Below are positions 42,386 through 51,962 of a stretch of DNA of 64,000 bases, in pieces. Below the pieces are notes generated by a model. It worked only from the letters and a program-made list of their open reading frames with translations. It had not been told where the DNA came from and did no database searches. This DNA comes from Sulfurimonas sp. (GTDB lineage: Bacteria; Campylobacterota; Campylobacteria; Campylobacterales; Sulfurimonadaceae), in assembly GCA_021732045.1 (NCBI GenBank), contig JAKFWK010000005.1, positions 62,001-126,000 of the forward strand. Direction: 5' to 3'. The position numbers and the translations under genes are program-made. Position 1 is the stretch's first letter, and every line of letters begins with the position of its first letter.

Positions 42386-43534
42386 ATGAACAGATTAGAA
42401 ACAATAGCCACTCCATACTACATGTGTGAAGAGTCGCTACTTAAGAGAAACCTTGAAATCTTAGATTATATCCAAAAGCAAAGCGGAGCCAAAATAATCT
42501 TGGCTCTTAAGGGTTTTGCTATGTGGAGCACATTTGATTTGGTAAAAAAGTACCTAAAAGGGTGCACTGCAAGTGGGCTTCATGAGGCTCTTTTGGCAAG
42601 AGAAGAGTTTGCAAAAGATAGTAAAATTTTGGAAGTGCACACATATTCGCCAGCTTATAAAGATGAAGATATAGATGAGATAGCACGGATATCTGACCAT
42701 ATAGTTTTTAACTCTCCAGCTCAGCTGTTTCGTTATTGTGATAGAGTAAAAGAGATAAATCCAACTGTAAGCCTTTCTTTAAGAATAAATCCTGAGCAAT
42801 CATCTTCTCCAAAAGATATCTATAATCCATGCGGACTTTACAGCCGTCTTGGAACAACACTCGAGAATTTTGATGAGAGTGTGCTAGAGCACATTGATGG
42901 ACTTAATTTTCATGCGCTCTGTGAACAGGATGCCGATGCCTTAGAGGATGTTTTAGTGGCATTTGAAGAGAAGTTTTCAAAGTATTTTAAAAACTTAAAG
43001 TATATAAATTTTGGTGGTGGACATCATATAACTAAAAAAGGGTATGACATTGAGAAACTCATAGCCATCATAAAAGAGTTTAAAGCTAAATACGGCGTAA
43101 CTATTTATCTCGAGCCTGGTGAAGCAGTTGGATGGGAAACTGGAGTGCTCGTTAGCACTGTTTTAGATATAGTTCACAACAGAATGGATATAGCTATTTT
43201 AGACACTTCAGCAGAGGCTCATATGCCAGACACTCTCGCTATGCCATACCGTGCAATGGTGCGAGAGAGTGGCGAAGCGGGTGAAAAAAAATATACATAT
43301 CGTTTTGGTGGAAACACATGTTTAGCGGGAGACATCATGGGAGATTACTCTTTTGATAAACCTCTGGAAGTCGGAGATAAGGTCATTTTTGAAGATCAAA
43401 TCCACTATACATTTGTAAAAAATACCACATTTAATGGTATAAAACTACCATCGTTAGTTATAAAAAGAGAAGATGGTGCTTTGGATTTAATAAAAGAGTT
43501 CGGTTATCAAAATTATAGAAATAGATTATCTTGA
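42386..43534 (+). CDS. nspC: Carboxy(nor)spermidine decarboxylase
   Basis: The protein of about 382 residues is a fold-type III PLP decarboxylase related to LysA. The PLP lysine is K42 in ILALKGFAMW. Other landmarks are HTYSPAYKDEDIDEIA, INFGGGHHITKKGYD, YLEPGEAVGWETG and the catalytic Cys segment RFGGNTCLAGD. It removes CO2 from carboxyspermidine or carboxynorspermidine, the last step to the triamine. A GTG at 42383 precedes the ATG at 42386; either could be used. Its partner dehydrogenase is at 40328-41512. Confidence 0.92.
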   Translation: MNRLETIATPYYMCEESLLKRNLEILDYIQKQSGAKIILALKGFAMWSTFDLVKKYLKGCTASGLHEALLAREEFAKDSKILEVHTYSPAYKDEDIDEIARISDHIVFNSPAQLFRYCDRVKEINPTVSLSLRINPEQSSSPKDIYNPCGLYSRLGTTLENFDESVLEHIDGLNFHALCEQDADALEDVLVAFEEKFSKYFKNLKYINFGGGHHITKKGYDIEKLIAIIKEFKAKYGVTIYLEPGEAVGWETGVLVSTVLDIVHNRMDIAILDTSAEAHMPDTLAMPYRAMVRESGEAGEKKYTYRFGGNTCLAGDIMGDYSFDKPLEVGDKVIFEDQIHYTFVKNTTFNGIKLPSLVIKREDGALDLIKEFGYQNYRNRLS

Positions 43535-43545
43535 AGGAGATTAAA

Positions 43546-44100
43546 ATGATAGATGATAAACAAAGATGGAATGAGAGATATTTAGAGAATCCTATGCCAC
43601 AAACTGTCTCGCCTTTGGTTGAAAAATATGTAAATCATGCCAAAGTTGGCAATGCCATTGATGTGGCGTGTGGAACTGGAAGAAATGCTCACTATTTAGC
43701 AGAGCTAGGTTTTATAGTTGATGCTGTTGATATCTCTGACTATGCTTTAGGCAGAGTCAAAAACAGCTCAACTATTACTAAAATAGATGCAGATTTGGAT
43801 AAATACAACCTAATCCCAAATAAATATGACTTGATAGTAAATATAAACTATTTAAATCGTCGTTTGGTTTCTCAAATGAAAGATGCACTAAAGAGTGGCG
43901 GAATTATTATTTTTGAAACTTTTATAGTTGCACATGGAGATTTTAATCTTCCAACTACAAATTTAGATTTTCTTTTACGAAAAAATGAACTTTTACACTC
44001 TTTTATAGGATTAGATGTTATTTATTATGAAGAAAAAATTGATATAAATTTAAAAGGAGAGAAGATTAAAATCGCTTCTCTTGTTGCTAAAAAAATATAA
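43546..44100 (+). CDS. SAM-dependent methyltransferase (TehB-like class I)
   Basis: The protein of 184 residues begins MIDDKQRWNERYLENPMP. It has motif I IDVACGTGRNAHYLAELG, VDAVDISDYAL and a post-II region YDLIVNINYLNRRLV. It matches small class I methyltransferases of the TehB/thiopurine group. Substrate unknown. The frame opens at TTG 43531, overlapping the nspC stop, but AAGGAG (43534-43539) fits the ATG at 43546, which I use. It is the last gene of the polyamine run. Confidence 0.82.
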   Translation: MIDDKQRWNERYLENPMPQTVSPLVEKYVNHAKVGNAIDVACGTGRNAHYLAELGFIVDAVDISDYALGRVKNSSTITKIDADLDKYNLIPNKYDLIVNINYLNRRLVSQMKDALKSGGIIIFETFIVAHGDFNLPTTNLDFLLRKNELLHSFIGLDVIYYEEKIDINLKGEKIKIASLVAKKI

Positions 44101-44149
44101 TATTTTATTATGATTTATTATAGTCTAGTATAATATTTTATAATTAGGT

Positions 44150-44164
44150 ATAATAACTTATTAT
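44150..44164. promoter_or_regulatory. 7-1-7 palindrome, PerR/Fur-box-like operator of tpx
   Basis: ATAATAA-C-TTATTAT is a perfect 15-nt 7-1-7 inverted repeat, the geometry of PerR and Fur boxes. It overlaps a -10 TATAAT at 44149-44154. A second inverted repeat, TATTATA-GTCTAG-TATAATA (44116-44135), contains another TATAAT. The site lies 25-39 nt before the ATG of a peroxiredoxin, a typical PerR target. The AT-richness weakens the case because such repeats arise more easily by chance. Confidence 0.5.
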
Positions 44165-44188
44165 TTTATTATAAAGGATGTGTAGTAG

Positions 44189-44767
44189 ATGAAAAGAGTG
44201 CAAATATTTTTTCTTTTTATGATTTTTTCAACGCTATTAGCTGGATCTAATGTTTCAGTTAATTATAATGGTGAAAAGGTTGATGTTAAAGGAAATTTTC
44301 CGAGTGTTGGTAAAAAAGCACCGATTGCTCGTGTTACAGGAACTGATTTTTCCATAAGAACTGTTGGGGGTAAGAGCAATAAAGTTCAGGTAATTGCAAC
44401 TGTACCCTCAATTGATACACCAATATGTTCAGCGCAATCAAAAAAATTTGATGATGAAATCAAAAAGATTCCAAATGTTGATATGATAGTTGTCTCTATG
44501 GATCTTCCGTACGCAGATGATCGTTTCTGCAAGGGTCAAGGTATTAAAAACATAACAATCGCTTCTGATTTTGCTTACCAAGAAGTTGGCAATAAATATG
44601 GTGTAGCTATTGCAAACGGAGAGTTTAAGGGTTTGCTTATTAGATCTATATTTATTGTTTCAAAAGATGGCAGAATTATTTATCAAGAAATTGTTCCAGA
44701 GATAAATGTGGAGCCAGATTATAATAGGGTTATTGAAGCTATTAAAACTGCTAACTCAATGAAATAG
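44189..44767 (+). CDS. tpx: Periplasmic Tpx-type thiol peroxidase
   Basis: The 192-residue protein is an atypical two-Cys peroxiredoxin of the Tpx group. The peroxidatic Cys80 is in PSIDTPICSAQ and the resolving Cys114 in DDRFCKGQGI. The 34-residue spacing equals that of E. coli Tpx (61/95). Unlike most Tpx proteins it starts with a clear signal peptide (MKRVQIFFLFMIFSTLLAGS), so it should work in the periplasm. It reduces hydrogen peroxide and organic peroxides. The DsbD gene 9 nt downstream could supply its electrons. A PerR/Fur-like palindrome lies upstream. Confidence 0.88.
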   Translation: MKRVQIFFLFMIFSTLLAGSNVSVNYNGEKVDVKGNFPSVGKKAPIARVTGTDFSIRTVGGKSNKVQVIATVPSIDTPICSAQSKKFDDEIKKIPNVDMIVVSMDLPYADDRFCKGQGIKNITIASDFAYQEVGNKYGVAIANGEFKGLLIRSIFIVSKDGRIIYQEIVPEINVEPDYNRVIEAIKTANSMK

Positions 44768-44776
44768 ATAAATTAA

Positions 44777-46699
44777 GTGCATTGCTTAATTTTGAATAGA
44801 TTCAGAGTTTTTATAAAAAATATTTTAGTTTTGTTTTTTCTAATCTTAGTTATTTTACCATCTGTTTTATTCTCTAAAGCAGATGAGTTAGCTAAGGTGA
44901 ATGTAGTACAAGATAAAAATAATTTTAATATAATTATATCCACAACAAAAAATTCATATATTTTAGAAGATACTCTAGATGTTAGTGTGTCCGGTAAATC
45001 AGCTCTTTTAAATAGTGCCTTTTATCAAGATTCAGAACTAGCTGATGGTCATAATGTTTTTTGGAATAAAACAAAAATTAAAATAATTGTTAACTCTAAA
45101 GCCGATGAAAAATTTACGATTAAGACCACCTACCAAATCTGTAATGATTTGCATATATGTTCAAAACTTCAAAAAAATGAGAAAACATTTACAATCTCAA
45201 AGCCGATAGAAACCGTTGTCGTAGATGAAGCAAAAAAATATGTCGTTGATAGTAGTAAAAATATTGAAGAGATAGATTTGTGCGCCAAGCAAGATATATG
45301 CCCTAAGATTTCTGAATTATTGCAGTCATCAGAATTTAAAGCAAAAGCAGCAAATCAAAAAGAGAACAAGAGTACACAGGGTGCTAAAAAGGTAGTTAGT
45401 GAACAAGATAGTATTGTTGATATGATTAAGAGCAGCAATTTACTCTTTACGCTACTAACATTTTTTGGTTTTGGATTGCTTTTGGCGTTTACACCATGTA
45501 TGCTTCCCGTTATTCCTATATTGTCTGCGGTTATTATCTCTAAGAAGGAGCGTATAAGCACTAAAGAAGGTTTTTTGCTCTCTTTGACTTATGTTGTATC
45601 TATGTCTGTAGTTTATGCATTTGCTGGTGTTGTAGCTGCTTCCTTAGGAAGTAATATACAGGCCTTTTTTCAACAAACATGGATTATTATAATTTTTAGT
45701 TCTCTATTCTTTTTGCTTAGTTTGGCGATGTTTGGGACATTTTCAATAGAGATGCCAAAGAAAATTCAAACATTTCTTAATCGTAAAGCTACTTACGGGA
45801 AAGATAGGACATACTATGGCGTTGTGCTTCTGGGTATTCTCTCGGCACTCATTGTTGGGCCGTGTGTTGCACCGCCATTAGCTGGTGCGCTTATATATAT
45901 TGGGCAGACGGGAAATGAGTTAATTGGAGGACTTTCTCTATTTTTTATGAGTCTTGGTATGGGGGTTCCGTTACTTCTTATAGGTGCTGGTGCTGGTAGG
46001 TTTATACCAAAGCCTGGGCCATGGATGGTTGATGTAAAGCTATTTTTTGGTTTTACTATGATTGGTTTTTCTATATGGATTCTTTCTCGTATATTAGAGC
46101 CACAAATTGTTCTGTTATTGTGGGGTATATTGCTTGTAGCAATAGCTATTTTTATGAATATTTTTGAGAACAAAGCTTGTGCAAGTATTGACAGTATATA
46201 TCATTTAAAAAAACTGATTGCATTGCTAATTTTAATGTATGGAATTATACTTATGGTTGGTTCTATTGCTGGTGCAAGCAGTATAAAAGATCCATTGGAA
46301 CCATTTAAGACAAGGCTTACTCACTCTGAAATTGCTTCAAGGGTTTCGTTTAAAACAATACTATCTGAGCAACTGGACAGTGTTGTGAAAGAGTCATCCA
46401 AGCCAATAATGGTAGTTTTTACTGCAAAATGGTGCGATAATTGTAAAGAGCTTGAAGCAAATGTATTTAGTCATGATGATGCAATGCAAGAGCTAAAAGA
46501 GTTTGAACTATTTAAGGTGGATATTACTCAGCTAAGCGATCTTGATATAGCGCTATTAAAGAAATACTCTCTTTTTGGTCCTCCTGGTATGATATTTTTT
46601 GATAAAAACAAGGAAGAGCTAAAACAATACCGTTTGTCTGGCAAAAAAAAGAAAAAAATCTTTATTGAGCATATACGAAAAGTGAAGAGTAGTTTGTAA
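44777..46699 (+). CDS. dsbD: Thiol:disulfide interchange protein DsbD
   Basis: The 640-residue protein begins at GTG 44777. It has an N-terminal periplasmic alpha domain with CX5C C122-C128 (ICNDLHICSK). An eight-helix membrane domain from about residue 221 has C241 (FTPCMLP) and C363 (GPCVAPPLAG). The C-terminal thioredoxin domain carries CDNC (C553, C556). It carries electrons from cytoplasmic thioredoxin to periplasmic thiols. A second CX5C (C169-C175) sits in the linker before the membrane part and is not expected. The unit with tpx suggests that reducing power goes to peroxide removal, besides cytochrome c maturation. Confidence 0.92.
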   Translation: MHCLILNRFRVFIKNILVLFFLILVILPSVLFSKADELAKVNVVQDKNNFNIIISTTKNSYILEDTLDVSVSGKSALLNSAFYQDSELADGHNVFWNKTKIKIIVNSKADEKFTIKTTYQICNDLHICSKLQKNEKTFTISKPIETVVVDEAKKYVVDSSKNIEEIDLCAKQDICPKISELLQSSEFKAKAANQKENKSTQGAKKVVSEQDSIVDMIKSSNLLFTLLTFFGFGLLLAFTPCMLPVIPILSAVIISKKERISTKEGFLLSLTYVVSMSVVYAFAGVVAASLGSNIQAFFQQTWIIIIFSSLFFLLSLAMFGTFSIEMPKKIQTFLNRKATYGKDRTYYGVVLLGILSALIVGPCVAPPLAGALIYIGQTGNELIGGLSLFFMSLGMGVPLLLIGAGAGRFIPKPGPWMVDVKLFFGFTMIGFSIWILSRILEPQIVLLLWGILLVAIAIFMNIFENKACASIDSIYHLKKLIALLILMYGIILMVGSIAGASSIKDPLEPFKTRLTHSEIASRVSFKTILSEQLDSVVKESSKPIMVVFTAKWCDNCKELEANVFSHDDAMQELKEFELFKVDITQLSDLDIALLKKYSLFGPPGMIFFDKNKEELKQYRLSGKKKKKIFIEHIRKVKSSL

Positions 46700-46726
46700 A
46701 ATCCTCTAACCACTTAAATTTTTTAT

Positions 46727-47344
46727 TTATAACCCTTCAAGTAAAACAAGCCATAGGCTATCTATCTCTTTGTCACTAAGAAAAAGAGTAGATTTATTTA
46801 AAAACAGCTCCATAAAAGCACTTTGGCTTATACCTAGTTTACGACTACACTCTTTGTGTGTTGGTAAAAAAGCTCTTAAAAGAGATATATCATCATCTAT
46901 TTTAAAAGAGCATAAAAAACAGCTCAACTCCTTGTGAAGTCTTCCTTCGTGCTCTAGAAGTTTTACATAAGATTCAATGGCAACTCTTTTTGGATTTTGT
47001 CTATTCCAGTTTTGTGAAGCACTCTCTATGAGATTGAAGTAAAATTCATCTAGTTCAGATGCATCTTTTAAGTGTTTGTAAAATAGAGCTAAAAAATCTT
47101 GCCACAATCTTAAAAGTTTATAATCATTTATCCACTTGTAGCCTATATGAATTACATCTTTAAGTCTAAGTATTGTTGATTTTGCAGAATTCTCTTTTTC
47201 ATAATCAATTTTGAAGCCAAGATTTATAACCCCATGTCTGGCACCATAAAATCTATAAAGGATGTCTAAGCTCTCTCTTGATAAAATAACTACTATTAAA
47301 TCTTCATCTTTAACTTTATTGAGATTTAAAATAAATCCTTGCAT
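46727..47344 (-). CDS. recO: DNA repair protein RecO (short Campylobacterota form)
   Basis: The 205-residue protein begins MQGFILNLNKVKDEDLIVVIL, with an OB-like N-terminus and RFYGARHGVINLGFKIDYE, followed by a helical domain and no zinc-finger cysteines of the classical form. It resembles the short RecO of Campylobacterota, about 40 residues below the E. coli length. RecO helps RecA load on SSB-coated DNA. It is convergent with dsbD and separated from gltB by a 177-nt divergent gap. The identity rests mainly on the N-terminal pattern. Confidence 0.78.
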   Translation of the reverse strand: MQGFILNLNKVKDEDLIVVILSRESLDILYRFYGARHGVINLGFKIDYEKENSAKSTILRLKDVIHIGYKWINDYKLLRLWQDFLALFYKHLKDASELDEFYFNLIESASQNWNRQNPKRVAIESYVKLLEHEGRLHKELSCFLCSFKIDDDISLLRAFLPTHKECSRKLGISQSAFMELFLNKSTLFLSDKEIDSLWLVLLEGL

Positions 47345-47521
47345 CTTCCGCTTCTTTTATACACAAATTTTAATTTTTAACAAAAATTTATCTAAGAATT
47401 ATACTTCTTTAAACCTTTAAATAGTAGAATATAAAGATTTGTCTTCGTATAGACTAAGTTTCTTTAAAAGAATATTAAATTCATAAAGAAATTTGATAAA
47501 TTATTAAATTTAGGAGTGAAA

Positions 47522-50500
47522 ATGGTTGAACATCATGACTTATTAAGATCATTTAAAGATAATTGTGGTTTTGGGCTTGTTGCCAATATTAAAAATATAG
47601 CTTCCCATAAAGTTTTAAATGATGCAATAACTGCATTAGAGAGAATGATGCACCGTGGGGCTGTTGCGGCAGATGGAAAAACTGGTGATGGAAGTGGACT
47701 TCTTTTGTCATTACCAGAAGAGTTTTTGCGAGGGGAAGCTTCTGCTAATGGTGTTGAGTTGCCGATGCAGTTCGCAGTTGCAGCTGTTTTTACAAAAAAC
47801 ATAGCAAACATCCAAGTGTTAGAAAAAATTTGTGAAAACAATGATTTAAAGATTGTTTTTACTCGTATTGTGCCTGTTGATACAAAAGCTCTTGGAAATC
47901 AGGCCATGGAATCTTTGCCAAATATTATTCAACTTTTTATAGCTCCAAACTCCATTATAGCCACAAATAGATTTGATGCACTTTTATACCTATCTCGCAA
48001 AGAGTGTGAGCATAAACTAGTCAATGATAAAGATTTTTATATCGCATCTATGTCTTCAAAAGTTCTTTCATATAAAGGGCTTGTTATGCCTACGCATATA
48101 AAAGAGTTTTACAAAGATTTACAAGATGAAAATTTTAAAATCTCATTCTCTCTTTTTCATCAAAGATTCTCAACAAATACACTTCCAGAGTGGAGGCTTG
48201 CTCAACCATTCCGTGCAGTTGCTCACAATGGTGAAATTAACTCTGTTGAGGGCAATCGTTTTAATGTTGCTATAAAATCAGAATCTATTAAAAGTGAAGT
48301 TTTTACAGATGAAGAGATACAAAGAATTCTTCCAATACTTCAACTTAACGCATCAGATAGTGCCAGTGCGGATAACTTTTTTGAGTTTTTGATAGTAAAT
48401 GGTATGGATTTTTTTAAAGCTGTTCGTGCAGTTATCCCTGGAGCTTGGCAGAATGCTCCTCACATGGATGCAGAACTTCGTGCATTTTATGAGTTTCACT
48501 CTACTGTTTTTGAGGCTTGGGATGGTCCAGCTGCATTTTCTGTAACAGATGGTCGCTATATTGGGTGTGTATTGGACAGAAATGGTCTTCGTCCATCAAA
48601 ATATATAGTTACAAAAGATGATAATCTTTTAATTGCCAGTGAGTATGGTGTTGTTGATATTGCAGAAGAGGACATAAAAGAGAGAGGTCGCCTGCAATCT
48701 GGCGAGATGATAGGACTTGACCTGAAATATGGAAAATTACTTAAAAATGATCAAATAAATGATTACATAAAAAGTTCAAATCCATATATGAAGTGGCTAA
48801 ATGAGCATATGATTTATCTACAGGAGCATGTTGATGAGCAGTATGTAACTCAATGTAATTATGATAGAGAAAATTTTATAAACAAGCAGCGATATTTTAA
48901 CTATACCCACGAAGTAATTGAGCAAGTTATTGAGCCCATGATAGTGGAAGGCAAAGAGGCTGTTGGCTCAATGGGTGATGATACTCCTTTAGCTGCTTTT
49001 TCCATTAAGCAAAGATCATTTACTGACTTCTTTAAACAAAAATTTGCTCAAGTAACAAATCCACCGATTGATCCAATCCGTGAAAAAGTTGTAATGAGTT
49101 TAAACACAGGCTTTGGCGAAGTTCATAATATACTTGATGAGTTGCCATCTCACGCACATAGACTAAAATCAATTTCTCCTATTGTTACTTACGAAAAGCT
49201 TCAAGTTTTGAAATCATTCGGAGATCCTAAGTCGCCTCGTTATCAATCTTTTTATAAAAATGAGAAATTTTCTACAGCTTACGATAACAATCTAAAAGAT
49301 GCGCTAGATAAATTGGTGCTAGATGCTATAGATGCTGTGAAAAATAGGGGCATCAGAATACTTATTTTAGATGATGGTGAGTTTAGCAAAGAGAAGAGGG
49401 TTATTCCGATGGCTATGGCTATTGGAAGACTAAATATTGCCCTTTTAGATGCAGGTGTTCGTCATCTTGCATCTATGATTGCAGTAACTGGAGAGGTTTT
49501 TGACTCACATGGAGCTGCCGTTTTGATTGGATATGGTGCTAATGCAATATATCCAAATCTTCTTTTTGCAACAGTAGCTGAGCATGTAGAGAGATCAAAG
49601 GCAATTACTATTAGTTGCACTGAAGCGTTAAAGTTAGTTCATGAGGCGCTTAATGCAGGTCTTTTAAAAATCATATCAAAAATGGGTATCTCTACAATTG
49701 CTTCATATCGTAATGCGGGTCTTTTTGATGTGATGGGGCTTAATAAGGAGATAGTAAAAGATTGTTTTAGCTCATCTCATGCGGTACTGAGTGGACTTAA
49801 TTATGAAGATATTGACAAACGACTTATTAAGTACCATACAGATGCTTTTGAAGAGAGTGGATTCAATAGAATCTTTCCTTTAAATATTGGTGGTTATTAC
49901 AAGTTTTACAACGGACAAGAACATCATGATTTTGGTCCAGCTGTGATTCACGCTATCCATGCGACGGCTGGAAGTGGAGATAAAAAAGATTATGAAGTAC
50001 TTAGAGATTTGGTTAACAAAAGAGGTCTAAAATTTATTCGTGACTTCTTTGAGTTAAAATCTGACAGAAAACCAATTAACATCTCTGAGGTTGAACCAAA
50101 AGAGGCTATCTTTAAGCGATTTGCTTCAGCGGCTATGAGTCTTGGTTCTATCTCACCAGAAGCACATGAGACTATTGCAATTGCCATGAATAGGCTTGGT
50201 GCGCAATCAAACTCTGGCGAGGGTGGAGAAGATAGTGAAAGATTTGGGACTGAGCGAAACTCTAAAATTAAACAGATTGCATCTGGTAGATTTGGTGTTA
50301 CTCCGGCTTATCTAAGAAGCGCGGAAGAGATTCAGATAAAAGTTGCTCAAGGTGCAAAACCTGGCGAGGGCGGTCAACTCTCTGGGTATAAAGTAAGTGC
50401 GTACATTGGGAAGCTTCGTCACACTGTGCCGGGAGTTACACTTATATCTCCACCGCCGCATCATGATATCTACTCCATAGAAGATTTGGCTCAACTTATT

Positions 50501-51961
50501 TTTGATATGAAGCAGGTAAATCCAAATGCAAAAGTGGCTGTTAAGCTTGTTTCATCTATTGGAGTTGGAACAATCGCTGCAGGTGTTGCAAAAGCGTATG
50601 CTGATAAAATTATTATTTCAGGTGGAGATGGCGGAACGGGTGCAGCACCTCTTACTTCTATAAAATTTGCTGGTAATCCTTGGGAGCTTGGATTAAGTGA
50701 AGCGCACAACGCTCTAAAAGCAAACAATCTAAGAGGGTTAGTTGAAGTTCAAACGGATGGCGGACTGAAAACTGGCTTAGATGTAGTAAAAGCTGCGCTA
50801 CTTGGTGCAGAGAGTTACGCATTTGGTACTGGAGTATTAACGATTGTTGGTTGTAAAATGCTTAGAATATGCCATGTCAATAAATGTTCTGTGGGTATTG
50901 CAACCCAAAATGAGACTCTTCGTCAGGAGTTTTTTAAAGGACATGTAGATCAAGTTATTAACTATTTCACGCTTATGGCGGAGGATATCCGCTCTATTAT
51001 GGCTGAACTTGGCTATAAAACAATGAAGGAGATGATTGGTAGAGTTGATTTACTAAAAGTTGTGGATGATGAGTTTGCTCAAAAGTTTGATTTTTCATCA
51101 GTTCTTCATCAAGAGAGTGGTGTAAATACATGTCAACAAAAATTCAATAACCCTTTTGATGACAACAGCTATGAAAAAGAGATTTTAAAAGAGGTTATGG
51201 GCGCTATAAAACATCCAGAGCATCCAATGACTTTAAATAGAGAAATAGCAAATGTAAACAGAAGTTTTGGAGCCCTAATAAGTGGTGAGATAGCACAATA
51301 TTATGGTGATAACGGCTTAAAAGCAGATACTATCAAAATCAATCTAAGCGGTATATCGGGACAAGCATTAGGCGCATTTTTGATTCCGGGTGTTTCAATC
51401 TACTTGGATGGTGTCGCAAATGATTATATCGGTAAAGGTATGCATGGCGGTAAAATAATCATCACTTCTAAAAACGAGGGTGAAGCGTTTAGTGCTGGCG
51501 GAAATACATGTCTTTATGGTGCTACTGGCGGCAAACTCTATATCTCTGGAAGTGTTGGCGAGAGATTTGCGGTTCGTAACTCTGGGGCATTAGCCATTGT
51601 TGAGGGAACTGGTGATAACGCTTGTGAATATATGACTGGTGGTATCGTTGTTATTCTCGGCAAAACAGGAAATAACTTTGGCGCTGGTATGACTGGCGGT
51701 GTTAGTTTTGTTTACGATAGAGAGCATAAATTTATAGAGAGTGTTAATCGTGAGTTGGTTGAGGCTGTTCGCATTGATATGGATGATGGTGATGAAGCTA
51801 GACACTATCTAAAACGCCTTCTTAAAGATTATGCAGTAGAGACACAAAGTAAAAAAGCAAAAGAGCTTCTTGAAAATTATAGAGTAGAGGTTCGAAATTT
51901 TTGGTTAGTTCGTCCTAAAAACCTAAAAAAATTACCTATGAACCTAGAGATTGGAGATTAA
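47522..51961 (+). CDS. gltB: Glutamate synthase (NADPH) large subunit
   Basis: The protein of about 1479 residues starts MVEHHDLLRSFKDNCGFG. C15 is the class II glutaminase nucleophile, exposed by removal of a 14-residue propeptide. Later landmarks are the glutaminase MMHRGAVAADGKTGDGSG, the FMN-binding synthase domain (SGGDGGTGAAPLTSIK), the 3Fe-4S cysteines in CKMLRICHVNKC and the GXGXG beta-helix end (YDGVANDYIGKGMHGGK type repeats). It converts glutamine plus 2-oxoglutarate into two glutamates. The frame opens at GTG 47516, but AGGAG there serves the ATG at 47522. gltD follows after 1 nt. Confidence 0.97.
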   Translation: MVEHHDLLRSFKDNCGFGLVANIKNIASHKVLNDAITALERMMHRGAVAADGKTGDGSGLLLSLPEEFLRGEASANGVELPMQFAVAAVFTKNIANIQVLEKICENNDLKIVFTRIVPVDTKALGNQAMESLPNIIQLFIAPNSIIATNRFDALLYLSRKECEHKLVNDKDFYIASMSSKVLSYKGLVMPTHIKEFYKDLQDENFKISFSLFHQRFSTNTLPEWRLAQPFRAVAHNGEINSVEGNRFNVAIKSESIKSEVFTDEEIQRILPILQLNASDSASADNFFEFLIVNGMDFFKAVRAVIPGAWQNAPHMDAELRAFYEFHSTVFEAWDGPAAFSVTDGRYIGCVLDRNGLRPSKYIVTKDDNLLIASEYGVVDIAEEDIKERGRLQSGEMIGLDLKYGKLLKNDQINDYIKSSNPYMKWLNEHMIYLQEHVDEQYVTQCNYDRENFINKQRYFNYTHEVIEQVIEPMIVEGKEAVGSMGDDTPLAAFSIKQRSFTDFFKQKFAQVTNPPIDPIREKVVMSLNTGFGEVHNILDELPSHAHRLKSISPIVTYEKLQVLKSFGDPKSPRYQSFYKNEKFSTAYDNNLKDALDKLVLDAIDAVKNRGIRILILDDGEFSKEKRVIPMAMAIGRLNIALLDAGVRHLASMIAVTGEVFDSHGAAVLIGYGANAIYPNLLFATVAEHVERSKAITISCTEALKLVHEALNAGLLKIISKMGISTIASYRNAGLFDVMGLNKEIVKDCFSSSHAVLSGLNYEDIDKRLIKYHTDAFEESGFNRIFPLNIGGYYKFYNGQEHHDFGPAVIHAIHATAGSGDKKDYEVLRDLVNKRGLKFIRDFFELKSDRKPINISEVEPKEAIFKRFASAAMSLGSISPEAHETIAIAMNRLGAQSNSGEGGEDSERFGTERNSKIKQIASGRFGVTPAYLRSAEEIQIKVAQGAKPGEGGQLSGYKVSAYIGKLRHTVPGVTLISPPPHHDIYSIEDLAQLIFDMKQVNPNAKVAVKLVSSIGVGTIAAGVAKAYADKIIISGGDGGTGAAPLTSIKFAGNPWELGLSEAHNALKANNLRGLVEVQTDGGLKTGLDVVKAALLGAESYAFGTGVLTIVGCKMLRICHVNKCSVGIATQNETLRQEFFKGHVDQVINYFTLMAEDIRSIMAELGYKTMKEMIGRVDLLKVVDDEFAQKFDFSSVLHQESGVNTCQQKFNNPFDDNSYEKEILKEVMGAIKHPEHPMTLNREIANVNRSFGALISGEIAQYYGDNGLKADTIKINLSGISGQALGAFLIPGVSIYLDGVANDYIGKGMHGGKIIITSKNEGEAFSAGGNTCLYGATGGKLYISGSVGERFAVRNSGALAIVEGTGDNACEYMTGGIVVILGKTGNNFGAGMTGGVSFVYDREHKFIESVNRELVEAVRIDMDDGDEARHYLKRLLKDYAVETQSKKAKELLENYRVEVRNFWLVRPKNLKKLPMNLEIGD

Positions 51962-51962
51962 T

